Assembly (NCBI GenBank): GCA_900642245.1
Contig: CAAAJI010000071.1
Location: forward strand, 13,253-77,252
Length of the DNA stretch: 64,000 bases
Direction of reading: 5' to 3'
Source: Fragilaria radians
Lineage: Eukaryota; Bacillariophyta; Fragilariophyceae; Fragilariales; Fragilariaceae
Shown: positions 1 through 11,200 of the stretch, piece after piece
Layout of the letters: each line of letters opens with the position of its first letter
Numbering within the stretch: position 1 is the first letter of the stretch
Position numbers and translations under genes: made by a program
The notes under the pieces: generated by a model
Seen by the model: only the letters and a program-made list of their open reading frames with translations
The model's database searches: none
Told to the model about the DNA's origin: nothing

Positions 1-109
1 AAACATATTTCAGTTTCCTTAAGTAATTCTTAAGTTAAACTATTCTGAGGTTAGTGGGTTCAAACCTCACTAATATATTTCCTTTTGTTCTTGGCAGTCC
101 GCATATTGC
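1..109 (+). repeat. 3' part of an LTR-like dispersed repeat, cut by the window edge
   Basis: This stretch aligns by eye, with scattered gaps, to 29993-30103. Shared landmarks are a ttaagta stretch, a block around ggttcaaacctcactaa, and the final block gtccgcatattgca. The end in CA suits the 3' end of an LTR. The sequence immediately beyond it is gypsy pol remnant in the opposite orientation, so this copy probably inserted into or recombined with that older element. The ggttcaaac core resembles a tRNA B box, so a tRNA-derived SINE is an alternative. The left end lies outside the window. Confidence 0.4.
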
Positions 110-1000
110 ACTCGTGTCCGCTCTTGAATATCAAGGCAGTTTGCATTGGGAATTCTTGAATCTTCAGGTCATCAATGTCTAAGTAATAGTGTATCTGCTA
201 CACCATTTTTCTTTCGTTGGATGCATTCAAATGTTACTCCATATTCCTCAAGGAGTATGATAACAACTGCCGTACAGTGGTTGTGTACTTTTTTCGGCTG
301 TATCGAGTTTTGGGTTTTCATCCTGCATAATAATTGCAACCAACTGATGACCAGGTGCATCAGTATAAATATTGCATGGTTTTCTGAAGGCTGGATTGGA
401 AAGTAATACCTCAGTCTCAATAACCTTTTTGATTTTCTCAAAAGCCTGTTGATAGATTGGAAGCCATTCAAACTTGACTTTCCTTGATGTGAGACTAGTA
501 GGAGCTCACTCCTGGAAAACCACATGTTGAGGTAGTAGTTGAATACACCAATAAATTGGCGTAGCCCTTCTCTAGGTTTAGGAGCCTTAATCTTAAGGAT
601 GGATTCAATCTTATTGGATACTGGTTGGATGATTCAGTAACCTAGATATTCAATCTGTTCTGCAAACTAAAACACTGATCTAGGAACCAGAGCATGTACT
701 GTCTTGAATTGCTGTTCAATCAGTTTTAGGCTGATAGGGTCCATATTGAATGCTACTAATGTTCCATCAAAGAGATGTTCATATTTCTGGAGTACTTGAA
801 GTAACTGATGTTGTTCTAGTGGATTGAGCTTTTCACACTTCTTGATGACTTCTTCTAAGCTTGCATATATATACTCTGCATTTAGGATCTTAGTGGAGCG
901 AGAAACCTTTTATACAAGGATTTGAGGTTCATTTGCTTTCAATAAACTTCACTCAGGGCCTCTTGCGGATACAATGTGCCTCTGTCTTTCATGGGAACAA
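110..1000 (-). mobile_element. Decayed Ty3/gypsy retrotransposon pol fragment (RT 3' part and RNase H)
   Basis: Reading the minus strand from about 1000 down gives a typical gypsy pol order. First comes the pre-RT spacer (a KCEKLNPLEQHQLLQVLQKY-like stretch followed by EHLFDGTL, about 860-740). It is followed by VPRSV and then, after a jump, the RT thumb motif EQIEYLGY (about 655) and LRQFIGV (about 560). RNase H follows with NIYTDAPGHQLVAIIMQ (about 380-325), then a degenerate VADTL block (about 200) and MQTALIF (about 145). The reading frame carries in-frame stops (for example just after VPRSVF and after EYLGY). The central catalytic part of RT, including the YxDD region, is missing by deletion. 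Integrase, gag and both LTRs of this element are not seen. It is a dead fragment. Confidence 0.85.
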
Positions 1001-2659
1001 ACCAATATGTGAGATATTCACATTATTCAAGCACTGGCAAAAGTTTAATGACAAGAATGACTTGCTCATTCAAGAATAAAATGAAGAATTAAAAAAATGA
1101 GATCCCTTTTTTTGCTGTGATAAGCAGGAAATGTAATCTTTGCAATGTCTACACATAACTGGCTCTTAGGTGTGTTTGTGCATCAGTATCGGATAATAAG
1201 AAAAAATAAACTAGATAGAACCATTGCACTGACAGAAACTGTAAACTCTCTCTTTTACCCAGTACATGTTTGTCAATTTTATTGATATCTCATTTGACTC
1301 ACAAAGAAAACACAATATTTGTTTGTAATTGGAGAGCATGTGCAAAGTAATCCAAGGAAATAATATTTTTTTCTAAAACCGCTGTACGTTCATTAATATG
1401 TCGCTTTGTTACACTCCAGATCTCTACGCCACTTGAAATAAAGATTCAAGTATAGCAATTGAGTTAATTATACCGTAAATTCATAGCAGTCCGTTTACAA
1501 TAGCGTAATAGCAGAAACATGAACATAGATCTCTGCCACAATCTCCGGGTAACTAGGCTTCTGATCAAGAGAGCGTTACTTAACTTGCTTATGCTAAGTT
1601 TTTTTCTTTGGGGAGGAATTTTCCTTGTTAGCATTAAGAACTGAAATACACAACAATTCCAGCAATTTCATATCAACCTTAACTTACTTACTTGCACTAA
1701 TTTGATTTGAGATGTAGCACAAAAGCATTGTCCATCGAAATTTAATTCATATAGAAAAGACAATCAGATCTCACTGCCAAGAAATACACTAGCATAAGTG
1801 ATGCCTACAATGTTGTAACATAAGTACATCCTCAAGAATCCTGACCCTAACGGAAGGTAAAACGTCATTGTGTTAATATCCGCATGTAATATAATGTTTT
1901 AAGACCGATGTTGCATTCACTTGCAAGTATTACTCTGATATCTGTATATCCTTTGATGGAATTAGTATATATGACGTTTCTCTATTCGCTATAGATCCCA
2001 AACTTCTCTTCCACTAATTCCTTCCATTGGTCTCATTATCCCTACTTTCAACTTACGATCAAAAACAAAATGTAAAGTGGAGAGTTTTTCTGCCATCTTT
2101 AATATAATCATGGTTATTAAATGCATTGCGAATCTTTTGTTTGTCATTTATATGTAGATTTTCGATGATGTTAATGTATTCTATTCCCTGGGAAATATTG
2201 TACACGACCATTTTGAGCAAAGCTTTGGGAAGCCTTACCTCTCAGAATTGCACTTTCCCATGAAAATTCATCGCGGAAAACTAGTTTTAATGTGCGCTTT
2301 GATTTCTTGCTCACAGTTTGATGTGTTAACATCCCATGTTAAGTGGGAAACGTATAGACTTCCATTGATTATATCATGTCACTGGTTTTAGAATTGATGA
2401 GGCTACATTAATCGATTCCTTATGTCATTTGGGTTATTTTCTTGAATATGTGCTTACCTTGGTAAGTTTATTCTGTAAGTGCTTATGATTTCCTCTCTCT
2501 ATAACAGGAATCGCTATTATTTTGTTGGGTAGCATATCAAAGTAGCGTTTTCTCAGAAACAAAAATATGTAATTCTATCAGTAGAGTAGCAAGACAGACG
2601 TAGAGTCACACGAACCAATAATAATATGTTTTTCACATTCTTTCACCCCAAAATCTATC
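1001..2659. other. Intergenic, no gene recognised
   Basis: AT-rich DNA between the retroelement remnant and ESF1. All frames are broken by stops, and I recognise no conserved motif, RNA gene or clear repeat. The last few hundred bases should contain the ESF1 promoter, but I cannot point to a specific element. Confidence 0.5.
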
Positions 2660-4930
2660 ATGGTGTCGAAGAAAAAGGGAAAAAAGGTGAAAGCACCGAA
2701 CAATATTCCGACTGAACTAGATGAGCGTTTCGTGGCAGCTGTCACTCGCCCTCAGTTTCGAAAGCAAAAGGTTGACGAGACTAAGATTGTTTTAGATGAC
2801 CGCTTTTCTTCGATTTTGACAGATCCCAAATTTCGCTTAGAAACTAAAGACAAATATGGCCGTCGAACAAAGAAAAAGGAAGATATTGCTTCCGACTTGA
2901 AAGAATTTTATGTGATTCGAAAGGAAGAAGACGAAAAACCTCACCAGATAGACGAAGAGAAAGACGATAAGAGATTGTCAGATGACCATAGTGAAAGTTC
3001 TGTCAATTCCGAGCGCTCTAATGATCCTCACGGGGATGATGTAGACAAAGACAATGATCCAGCCTCTAGGATTGCATATTTAACTGCATTGTCTAGAGGT
3101 GAGTTGGATCTTTCAGAGTCATCGGATGACAATAGTGAATCAGAATCGGAGGATGACGAAATTGCATCCGACTCAGAAGCCTCGGTGAGAGGGAAAGCTG
3201 GAATTCTTGATCCCTCCAGCAAAGCAGCCGAAGACGTTCCTATAACGCATACTCCATCGCCCTATATTGCTGTTATGAATATGGACTGGGATCACGTGCG
3301 AGCGGTAGATATTTTTGCCATTTTGTCAAGTTTTTCAAATCCTGGTTCCATTCTATCGGTTAAAGTTTATCCCAGCAATTATGGATTAGAAAGGATGGAA
3401 AAAGAAAAAACAATGGGACCCCTTGGTGTATGGAAAGAATCGGATAATAAGTTTGACGAATTAAATGAAGAATCAACGGATGAAGTCGACGATGATGAAT
3501 CCGTAGAAGTGACCGACAGTAAAGCTGCACATGGCATCAAGTTCGAGGTTGACAATGAAGATTTTGATTCTTCTTTTGATCCAGAAAAACTTCGTGCATA
3601 TGAAGCTTCAAAGCTTAGATACTATTTCGCAATCGTTCAATTCGCCTCTCCTGAGATTTCTGATGCCATTTATAAAGAGGTTGATGGTTTAGAACTTGAA
3701 CATTCAAGTGCTAGTATTGACCTACGCTCCATCGATCCAGAGGAGCTTAGTAATATTACTCATAATCGACAAGTAAGAGACGAATCGTTTCACATACCTA
3801 GCAACTATAAGCCACCAGAATTCGTGGTCAATGCACTTCAACAGACAAATGTAAGATGCACATGGGATGAGGGAGATATCGATCGAGAACAAAAGCTCAC
3901 GAAATATGCATCAGGTCAGGGATGGAGTGAGTTGGCTGAAAGTGAAGATCTTCGGGCGTACATTGCATCCGACAATTCGAGCAATGATGACTCGGATATG
4001 GACTCCGACACGAAGAGCAATGGAAAAGGCTCAAAATTACGAAAACTATTGGGACTCGATAGTGATGACGATGGTGCTATAGGTTCAAAGGATCATGATG
4101 ATGGTGAGAGTGAAAATTCAGAGGATGGTGGAAACAAGGAGTTTACTTTCGTTCCTGGAAAAGAATCATTGGAAGAAAGGATTCGACTTAAGGTACAAAA
4201 TGGTGAACGAGAACTAACGCCATGGGAAAAGCTACTCGAAAAGCGCAGACAGAAGAAGCGTGAAAAAAGACAAGCTTCTCGAAGGGATAAACTCGATGAA
4301 GCTGAGGAAGGATCTTTGGAGGAAGAAGCTAATACCAAAGATGTCGATGACTTTCTGCTTGGCGTAGGTGATACAACTGAAGAGAGCGAAAACAAAGTAA
4401 CTAAGAAAAAGTCAAAGAAGAAAAAGAATGAAAAGTCTTCTGATTCTGACATTGTCCGTTTACCAAGTACGAAGGAAGAATTGCAGCTTTTAGCTGCAGG
4501 AGATAATGATGATGAAGACGAAAAGGATTATGACATTAGGGGTTTAATTCAGATGGACAAAATGAAAGATCGGAAACTTAAGGGAGCTCGAAAGAGAAAG
4601 CAAGAGAAACTTGCGGCCAATCTCTCTGGCCAGGATTTCAAAATCGATACTTCAGACTCTCGATTCTCAGCTGTATTTACTGGAGACAATGGTCAATTTG
4701 GCATTGATCGCACTGATCCTAATTTCAGAGAAACTGAAGCAATGCGACAAATATTGGATATTCAGACTAAAAATCGAAAGGCAAGGAAGCGTTCCAAAAC
4801 CGAGAATGTTACTCCGAATGTCAATGCAGACATGACGGAAGGCAAGAGCGCAGGTGGTAAAATGCTAAGCTCTTTGGTAAGCAGCATCAAGGCCAAGATC
4901 GCGGCGTCTTCTGTTAACACCGGAAAGTAG
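2660..4930 (+). CDS. ESF1: ESF1 homolog, 18S rRNA-processing factor
   Basis: Intronless 756-residue protein. ESF1 is a nucleolar component of the small-subunit processome needed for pre-18S rRNA cleavage. Visible landmarks: an N-terminal block with two short DxRF motifs (LDERFVAAV near 20, LDDRFSSI near 45) followed by KDKYGRR; an acidic serine-rich segment (about 90-190); an RRM-like ESF1 core beginning SPYIAVMNMDWDHVRAVDIF (about 200-260) and resuming at LRYYFAIVQF (about 320); the conserved FHIPSNYKPPEFV block (about 375); then long charged tracts. The C-terminus carries the NUC153 motif, with DSRFSAVFTGD near 670 and FGIDRTDPNFRET shortly after. Length and order fit the family. The start is the first ATG of the frame and leads straight into a lysine-rich nuclear-type tail. 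There is no neighbour dependency. Confidence 0.95.
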   Translation: MVSKKKGKKVKAPNNIPTELDERFVAAVTRPQFRKQKVDETKIVLDDRFSSILTDPKFRLETKDKYGRRTKKKEDIASDLKEFYVIRKEEDEKPHQIDEEKDDKRLSDDHSESSVNSERSNDPHGDDVDKDNDPASRIAYLTALSRGELDLSESSDDNSESESEDDEIASDSEASVRGKAGILDPSSKAAEDVPITHTPSPYIAVMNMDWDHVRAVDIFAILSSFSNPGSILSVKVYPSNYGLERMEKEKTMGPLGVWKESDNKFDELNEESTDEVDDDESVEVTDSKAAHGIKFEVDNEDFDSSFDPEKLRAYEASKLRYYFAIVQFASPEISDAIYKEVDGLELEHSSASIDLRSIDPEELSNITHNRQVRDESFHIPSNYKPPEFVVNALQQTNVRCTWDEGDIDREQKLTKYASGQGWSELAESEDLRAYIASDNSSNDDSDMDSDTKSNGKGSKLRKLLGLDSDDDGAIGSKDHDDGESENSEDGGNKEFTFVPGKESLEERIRLKVQNGERELTPWEKLLEKRRQKKREKRQASRRDKLDEAEEGSLEEEANTKDVDDFLLGVGDTTEESENKVTKKKSKKKKNEKSSDSDIVRLPSTKEELQLLAAGDNDDEDEKDYDIRGLIQMDKMKDRKLKGARKRKQEKLAANLSGQDFKIDTSDSRFSAVFTGDNGQFGIDRTDPNFRETEAMRQILDIQTKNRKARKRSKTENVTPNVNADMTEGKSAGGKMLSSLVSSIKAKIAASSVNTGK

Positions 4931-5154
4931 AAGTCACTCAATACATAGTCTCTGAATTAAAATTTAAATCTCTTATTCTTATATGTGCATACGTGATTCC
5001 AATACATTAATCTTTCATAATGTGACTCTTACACGAAGATCATCATAGGGAACAGGCGATCCTATTTTACCAAATTATTATAGCATTTGCACCATAACTG
5101 ATTAACAATCAACTCGTTTGCCATATTTCAAAGTGGGAGTTGTATATTTCATCA

Positions 5155-5344
5155 GCTAAACTGATGAAGATTATCCTAGAAATACTAAATCATGTTACGT
5201 AATCAGTCGATGTTTTTTCCTTAAGTAATTCACCAGTTATGCATGTGTAACCTTGTTGCTGGCAGAAGCCAAGTGAATTGCAGCAACAAGCTGCGCTCAA
5301 GAAACGGGGATAATCTGAATACTTTATACCTCATTGATTGTACT
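5155..5344. repeat. 190 bp direct repeat, copy 1
   Basis: Nearly identical to 5394-5583. It runs from gctaaactgatgaagatt to cattgattgtact. I count only a handful of substitutions (for example gcagcaacaagctgcg versus gcaggaacaagctgtg) and no indel. The offset between copies is 239 bp, leaving a 49 bp spacer. No ORF spans it. Confidence 0.9.
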
Positions 5345-5393
5345 GTGATACATCGCAAGAGAGCAAGCAAGACAAGTCTGCAGGAAATTATGG

Positions 5394-5583
5394 GCTAAAC
5401 TGATGAAGATTATGCTAGAAATACTAAGTCATGTTACGTAATCAGTCGATGTTTTTTCCTTAAGTAATTCACCAGTTATGCATGTGTAACCTTGTTGCTG
5501 GCAGAAGCCAAGTGAATTGCAGGAACAAGCTGTGCTCAAGAAACGGGGATAATCTGAATACTTTATACCACATTGATTGTACT
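5394..5583. repeat. 190 bp direct repeat, copy 2
   Basis: Second copy of the unit at 5155-5344, same orientation. The high identity implies a recent local duplication or ongoing homogenisation. The unit holds several short palindromes such as ttaagtaa and gcatgtg-type steps, but no recognisable RNA gene. Confidence 0.9.
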
Positions 5584-6452
5584 TTTGGCTGAGCTCAATA
5601 GAAAATTGGATGTACGGAAGAAATGATGAAGCATAGAGGAATAATTTGTTGTGAAGTAGGATGAGAAATATATTCCCGCATGGATGTCAAGATATCAACT
5701 CTCAATTAGGTCTTGCATGGCTTAAACAACAATCGTCTGTCACAAAGAGTTTTTGGAATTACAATGGACAATGAAAAAAATGTGAGCAAGATTTGGAGAT
5801 TTATTGTCTATGGTAAGAGCACAAATCAAATACAAGTTTAATTGAACTCTACCAGGAAGTATATGCACTTTTATAAAGTTCAATGTTACTGTTTCTAGCC
5901 AAACATGTCAAAACAATTTAAGATATTGAATTTCCAGATGCAATGACATATTAATGCCGTATTGGAGTTTTGAAGTCAGAAAAAGACCCCATATAACTTT
6001 CACTAATTTCATTCTCAAAATGCTATGGCTAAGACAAATACAATACATTGAAGGAAGAAATAGTTGCGTACATTATTTTAACCTTGGCAAGAATAATTTC
6101 ATCAAGCTAAGCTAAGACTTCAAAGTATATTTTGAAAATCATAAATGACGTCATGAGTCGTTTCATCCAAAAAATAATAAATCTCGTGTTATCATTGTGC
6201 TAATTCTCCAAAGAACATTTCTAAATGCCATTGAGAGAAAAGCTAGAGTGAAAGCTTCAGTAGATGAATTAGGGATGATAAAAATGGAACAGGGTTCTTC
6301 ACCATCCATCAAAAAATTATGCCATATGAAATTCTTAGGTACAAATGTTTAACGTCGAGTTTTTTCCACTCCAATAACGTTGCTAGCCAACAACAATTCA
6401 GGTAAAACTCGTACTCTTAAGATTGCGCTTGGATTCGAAATTTAACATCATC

Positions 6453-7792
6453 ATGCCAGCATCCAACGATGTGAAATTTTATCAGCCACTCTACAATTCA
6501 ATCTATAACTTGATATGCACTTTCCTTTTCATTCTATCGATTTCCAATAGAGTATCAAGTTTAATTTTATCGGCAGGACAAAGAATGCCTCCCCGAGTGA
6601 TACCTACAAATACAGGCCCCTTCCTAGTATCAAGTCCTGAACAAAGGATTAGCATAATGGACTTACCCCAAGTGGAGCGTTGGGCTTCTCAACATGGATT
6701 GCAAGAGCATCATCTGAAAAAACTTTATCGCGTAATCTTTGAATCAAGTAACTATATGGAAGACCTTAATGATTCTCTTGTGCAGGCAGAATTTCCTAAA
6801 AAGTATGCGGCAAGTCTGGCAGAACATTTTGTGTTTGGCAAATGTCAGTTGATAGAAAGTCAAAAATCAGACGGAGGCTTTAAGCTTATCATCCAATTGA
6901 CAAGTGGTAAGTTAATTGAGACGGTCATTATTCGTCATGAGCGGGATTTCCAAAAAAGACGTCGATATACGGTCTGCGTTTCGTCTCAAGTGGGATGTTC
7001 CAAAGGGTGTAAATTTTGTGCCACAGGAACAATGGGATTGGAAGCTCAACTTTCATCTTCCGAAATACTTGAACAAGTTTGGATCGCAAGGCATTTCGTC
7101 TTGGTTGAAGAACGAAAAAATAATTGTAACGATGAACCACTACAAACAAATGGTAAACACATAAATAATATATTGAGGAATGTTGTCTTTATGGGTATGG
7201 GGGAACCTTTGGACAACTATGACGCAGTGTACGAAGCATGTCGTGGTCTTACACATCAATGTCTGTTTGGATTAAAGGGTAAGCACGTTACTATTTCTAC
7301 TGTTGGAGCCTCTCCCAAGTTGATAGGCAACTTGCGGAGGAAGCACCTCAAGTAAGCTTAGCATTGTCACTTCATGGTCCTACACAATCTTTACGAGAGC
7401 GTTTGATACCATCTGCTAGAAGATCGTCACTGGAAGAGTTAGGGTCGGCTCTGGATTATCACTCGATTCAAACTGGAAGGGGGGCGATGATTGAGTATTT
7501 GATGATACATGGCATAAATGATGATGAAGAATCGTGTATTGCGTTAGCATCTTTTTGTCGAGAACGATGTCATATGGGAGACGCAAAAGTCAAGTCTTTT
7601 GTGAATCTCATTCCTTATAATCCAACGACTGCTGGAGAACAGTTTGGGTATCGTACTCCACCAGATGATCGAATATATTCCTTTCAGCGTCACCTTCAAG
7701 AACGAGGGATTCAGGTTTTAATCAGGTGGACATCAGCAACTGGTAGGGATACTAATGGCGCTTGTGGACAACTTGCATTGAGTCGAAAATAA
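6453..7792 (+). CDS. rlmN: RlmN-like dual-specificity rRNA/tRNA methyltransferase, frameshifted in this assembly
   Basis: Radical-SAM enzyme of the RlmN/Cfr family, which in bacteria makes 2-methyladenosine at 23S rRNA A2503 and tRNA A37. In algae it is expected in plastid or mitochondrion. The 4Fe-4S motif CxxxCxxC is at C182/C186/C189, inside a VGCSKGCKFCATGTMG block. It is followed by VVFMGMGEPLDNYD, ISTVGASPK, LALSLHGP and, near the end, NGACGQLA, which holds the methyl-carrying cysteine. The first ATG gives a hydrophobic N-terminus (about residues 17-40) that looks like a signal or targeting peptide. Near 7326 the frame breaks: upstream reads SPKLIG and downstream LAEEAPQVSLALSLH in another frame. 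One extra base restores an unbroken 446-residue family-length protein. An assembly error is more likely than a pseudogene, because both sides are fully conserved. Confidence 0.9.
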
Positions 7793-8288
7793 AGTTTTTA
7801 ACCTCACTCCAGTATTATGCTCATGTAACGGATTTAGACAAATTAGCGATTTCAGAAATTCTTTTCCAACTTTAGTTTGCTTGGTTCACGATTGTTTGAT
7901 CTATGCATTACAACATACCAAGCATGCATAGTCAGTCTTTCGTGCCTTCCAAAAATTGTAACAATCAGTGTTTTGTCCCTTCATTTCATGTAAAGCTAGA
8001 AACAAATTAAATGTTAACTTGCTTTTCTCATGATAACTTCAAATACTTCTGGAATGAGAAGCAACATCTGTCAGATTTTTTCTTGCACTCACACCGGAAT
8101 CATGTTTCAAATGAAAAATTATCTGAGTAGTCCGTGCATCAATTTACAATCACCAATATTGGAATTTAGAAGCCTTACATCGCTGGATGAGAATTGTCTC
8201 CTATAGTAGATCCTTATTTCAGGTCTAATGAACTCAAGTCGAAAGGTCAAAACTCGATTCGTTTATTTTTAGCAGTCAAATTGCATAA
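7793..8288. other. Short convergent intergenic region
   Basis: Separates the 3' ends of the RlmN-like gene (+) and the ABCC transporter (-). AT-rich, presumably holding both 3' UTRs and poly(A) signals. No gene or repeat recognised. Confidence 0.5.
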
Positions 8289-11200
8289 TCACATTCGCTC
8301 ATCCTCCCAGGTTGTTATCAAGTCCTTAAAGTTGCCTTCTTTTCGTTGCAATAGATTTTCCGGAGAGTCAAACTCAACAGCTTTGCCATCCTGCATAACC
8401 AGGATAAAATCGCTATCCATTATGGTATTCAGCCTATGAGCCACTGTCAAGCATGTAGCCTTGGCAAAATCACTTCGAAAAATTTTCTGAATTCTAGCAT
8501 CTGTCTCGGCATCAACAGCTGCAGTAGCCTCATCACATATTATTAAACTTGCCTTTGTTAGCAACGCACGTCCAATTACAAGAAGTTGCCTTTGACCGAA
8601 TGACAAGTTACTCCCACCCTCGGAGACTTTATCGTTCAAGGAAGATATCGGAGATTTCAAGTTTCTCTGATCCATCAAGCCAACTCTTTCGAGAATTTGT
8701 ATTAAGGTAACATCGGAATATTCATGAAATGGGTCTAGATTCGTTCGTACGGTCCCAGAAAACAGTACAGGATCTTGGGGAATGACAGCTATTCTCGAAC
8801 GGAGTTGATGAAGGCCCAAGTTGCTCAAATCTGCACCATCTACGTAAATTTTGCCACTTTCAATTTCCACGAGACGCATGATTGCCACCATTAATGTTGA
8901 TTTCCCTAAGAAAAACTACAGTGAGAGTGGAATTTCTAAAAAAAAATCAACTGCCAAAAGCAATTACCTGCACCCGTCCGACCAACAATCCCAACCTTAC
9001 TCTGAGCGGGTATTTTCAAGGTAAGATCATTCAAAACTAAAGGCAGCCCAGGCCTATAACGTAATTTCACATTTTGAAACTCAATGTCCCCCTTTCCTGG
9101 CCACAGTTTGGATACCTTTGTATCATAGTCTGTATGTGCAGATGCCTCGCTCTCTAAACTACAGTATTCGACTAATCTTTCGACACAAACCATATTTGCT
9201 TCCAAATCACTACCCACGCGCACAGTCCAATTCACTGATTGTGTCACGGAGATAGCGTAAGAAATGGAAAGCCCCGCCAAACCGGCAAAATATTGATTTC
9301 CTCTTTCTGCGTCATGATCTAGTATAGCAGCAAGACATGCAACAAGTATAATGCCTGTTCCGAGCAATTCTAACCTCACCCCTAACCAGGATTGAGCAGC
9401 AAGAGTAAGAAAGTACGCATGTTGTTGGTCATCTAGCATCTTCATCATTCGGCTCATAAATGAGCTTTCAGCTTCAAAAGCGCGGATCGTTGTCACACCA
9501 TCCAAAGTCTCCCCAAAAAGTGCTATTATAGGAGATCTCAATACTGAATCTAATCTCTTCAGATCGCGATAGCTCTTAGTGAAGTAATTCTGCTGCTTGT
9601 AATAAATAAAAATAATGGGAAATAAGAATAGCGTGAAGATAGGAGTAACCGCTGATACGACAAAGAGTGTGCTCATCACTTCAAACAAGCAAAAAAGATA
9701 AGTCTCAAGCGTATCTGGAAGACTCTCGTCTACTGTATACATGTCTAAAATATAGCAAGAAATGTGAGAAGCAAGATATGCTTCATAATCTAGAAATCAG
9801 AATGTGTTACCTTTGCTGAATCTGTTCATGATTCTCCCAAGTGGGGTTGTATCGAAAAACGATAATGGACACCGTAGGATGGCGTCTAAGACTCGAGTGA
9901 AAAGCTTCCGTGATGCACGAAGAGCGATCAGTAAGATAGAAACAGATTCCGCTATACTGCAGCTAATGGCAGTTACATTTATGAGGGCATATATAACAAG
10001 GTAATACATTTGGCTTTGCATATCTCCGTCGGCATTCGCTGACCAGTATGTCAGCCACCAATTTGAGAGTAGCTTGCTTGCTTCTCCAAGGGAAAAAATA
10101 AATGCAATGACTCCTATTGTCCAGCGTCCACCGGCTGCTTCGGCCCACATCAAATACACCGAAAGAGACACACTTCCAGTTTCACGCTCTTGATCCTCAT
10201 CTGTCATTAAAGGGGTAACATTAGATATGCTCTGGGTATCTCTTTCCGAATTTCTTAGATGTATTGCAAGCTCTTCCTTTTTTTCTACAAAATCAATGTC
10301 AAAGGCCTCGGAGGATCTTCCCTGATGTGAATGCCCAGACTTCGTGTCATTGAACGCATTTAAGTGACGTTTGAAATGAGATTCTTCCTTCTGGTTCAGT
10401 TCTTTGAATGTACCTGCTTCAACAAGATTTCCTTCGTGAAGCACAATAATACGATCGACAAAAGGATGACTTAGATATTGCAAGGCATTTGTCACTAAAA
10501 CCACTGTTCTTTGAGAAGAATTTCCTGAAGGCTTTAGCATGCTTCCAACAATACATTCTTCGAAAAGTTTCTTCCCTACATGAGCGTCTACCGCCGCAAG
10601 AGGATCATCTAGGAGGAAAATATCAGCGTTGTGATATAGAGCTCTTGCCATACCAATCCTAGCTTTCTGCCCGCCGGAAAGATTAATACCTTTTTCTCCG
10701 ATTTCGGTTTCATCGCCGCTTGTTAATAGTTTCAAATCATGTTCTAAACAACATACATCAAGAGCTCTATGATACAGCTCATGATTGTAGATGGAATTCC
10801 CAAACAGTATGTTCTCTTTGATGGAGGCGTTCATTATGAAAGTAGCTTGTGCAGCATATGAAATTTTTCCTTTAATTTCCAACTCTCCACTAAACTGAGA
10901 TAGGTTACCCATAAGAGCCTTCAAAAGTGAAGACTTTCCAGATCCTACTCCACCAATTACTGCTATAAGCTCCCCTTCCTTTACTGATAAATTGATGCGA
11001 GATAATGCAAAAATAGGTGAAGACGGGATGTTAAAGTCTCTTCCCTCGGCAAGAGCTAGCCTACCCTCGGCGTCATTTATCTGTTCTTGAAGCAAAGTGA
11101 CTTTCCACTCAGTGTCTGCAATTTTCTGGTCCGTATCATCGTCTTCTTCGACCTCTGGTGAGGTATCATCAAAAAGAAAAGTCGCTCTGAGCATTCGAAT

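Larger units (their letters stand above)
4931..6452. other. Intergenic region with a tandem duplication and decayed sequence
   Basis: Between ESF1 and the RlmN-like gene. It contains the two 190 bp repeat copies described separately. From about 5590 to 6330 some frames give short coding-like runs interrupted by many stops (for example a segment near 6230-6330 rich in charged codons), which suggests an old degenerate mobile element. I could not assign it to a family. Confidence 0.45.

Noticed and set aside
146..406. An 86-residue plus-strand ORF at the start of the window
   Set aside because: It is the antisense shadow of the gypsy RNase H remnant on the minus strand.
6453..7792. Programmed ribosomal frameshift in the RlmN-like gene
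   Set aside because: No slippery heptamer or downstream pseudoknot is apparent. The simplest repair is one missing base, and the same defect type occurs in an unrelated gene.
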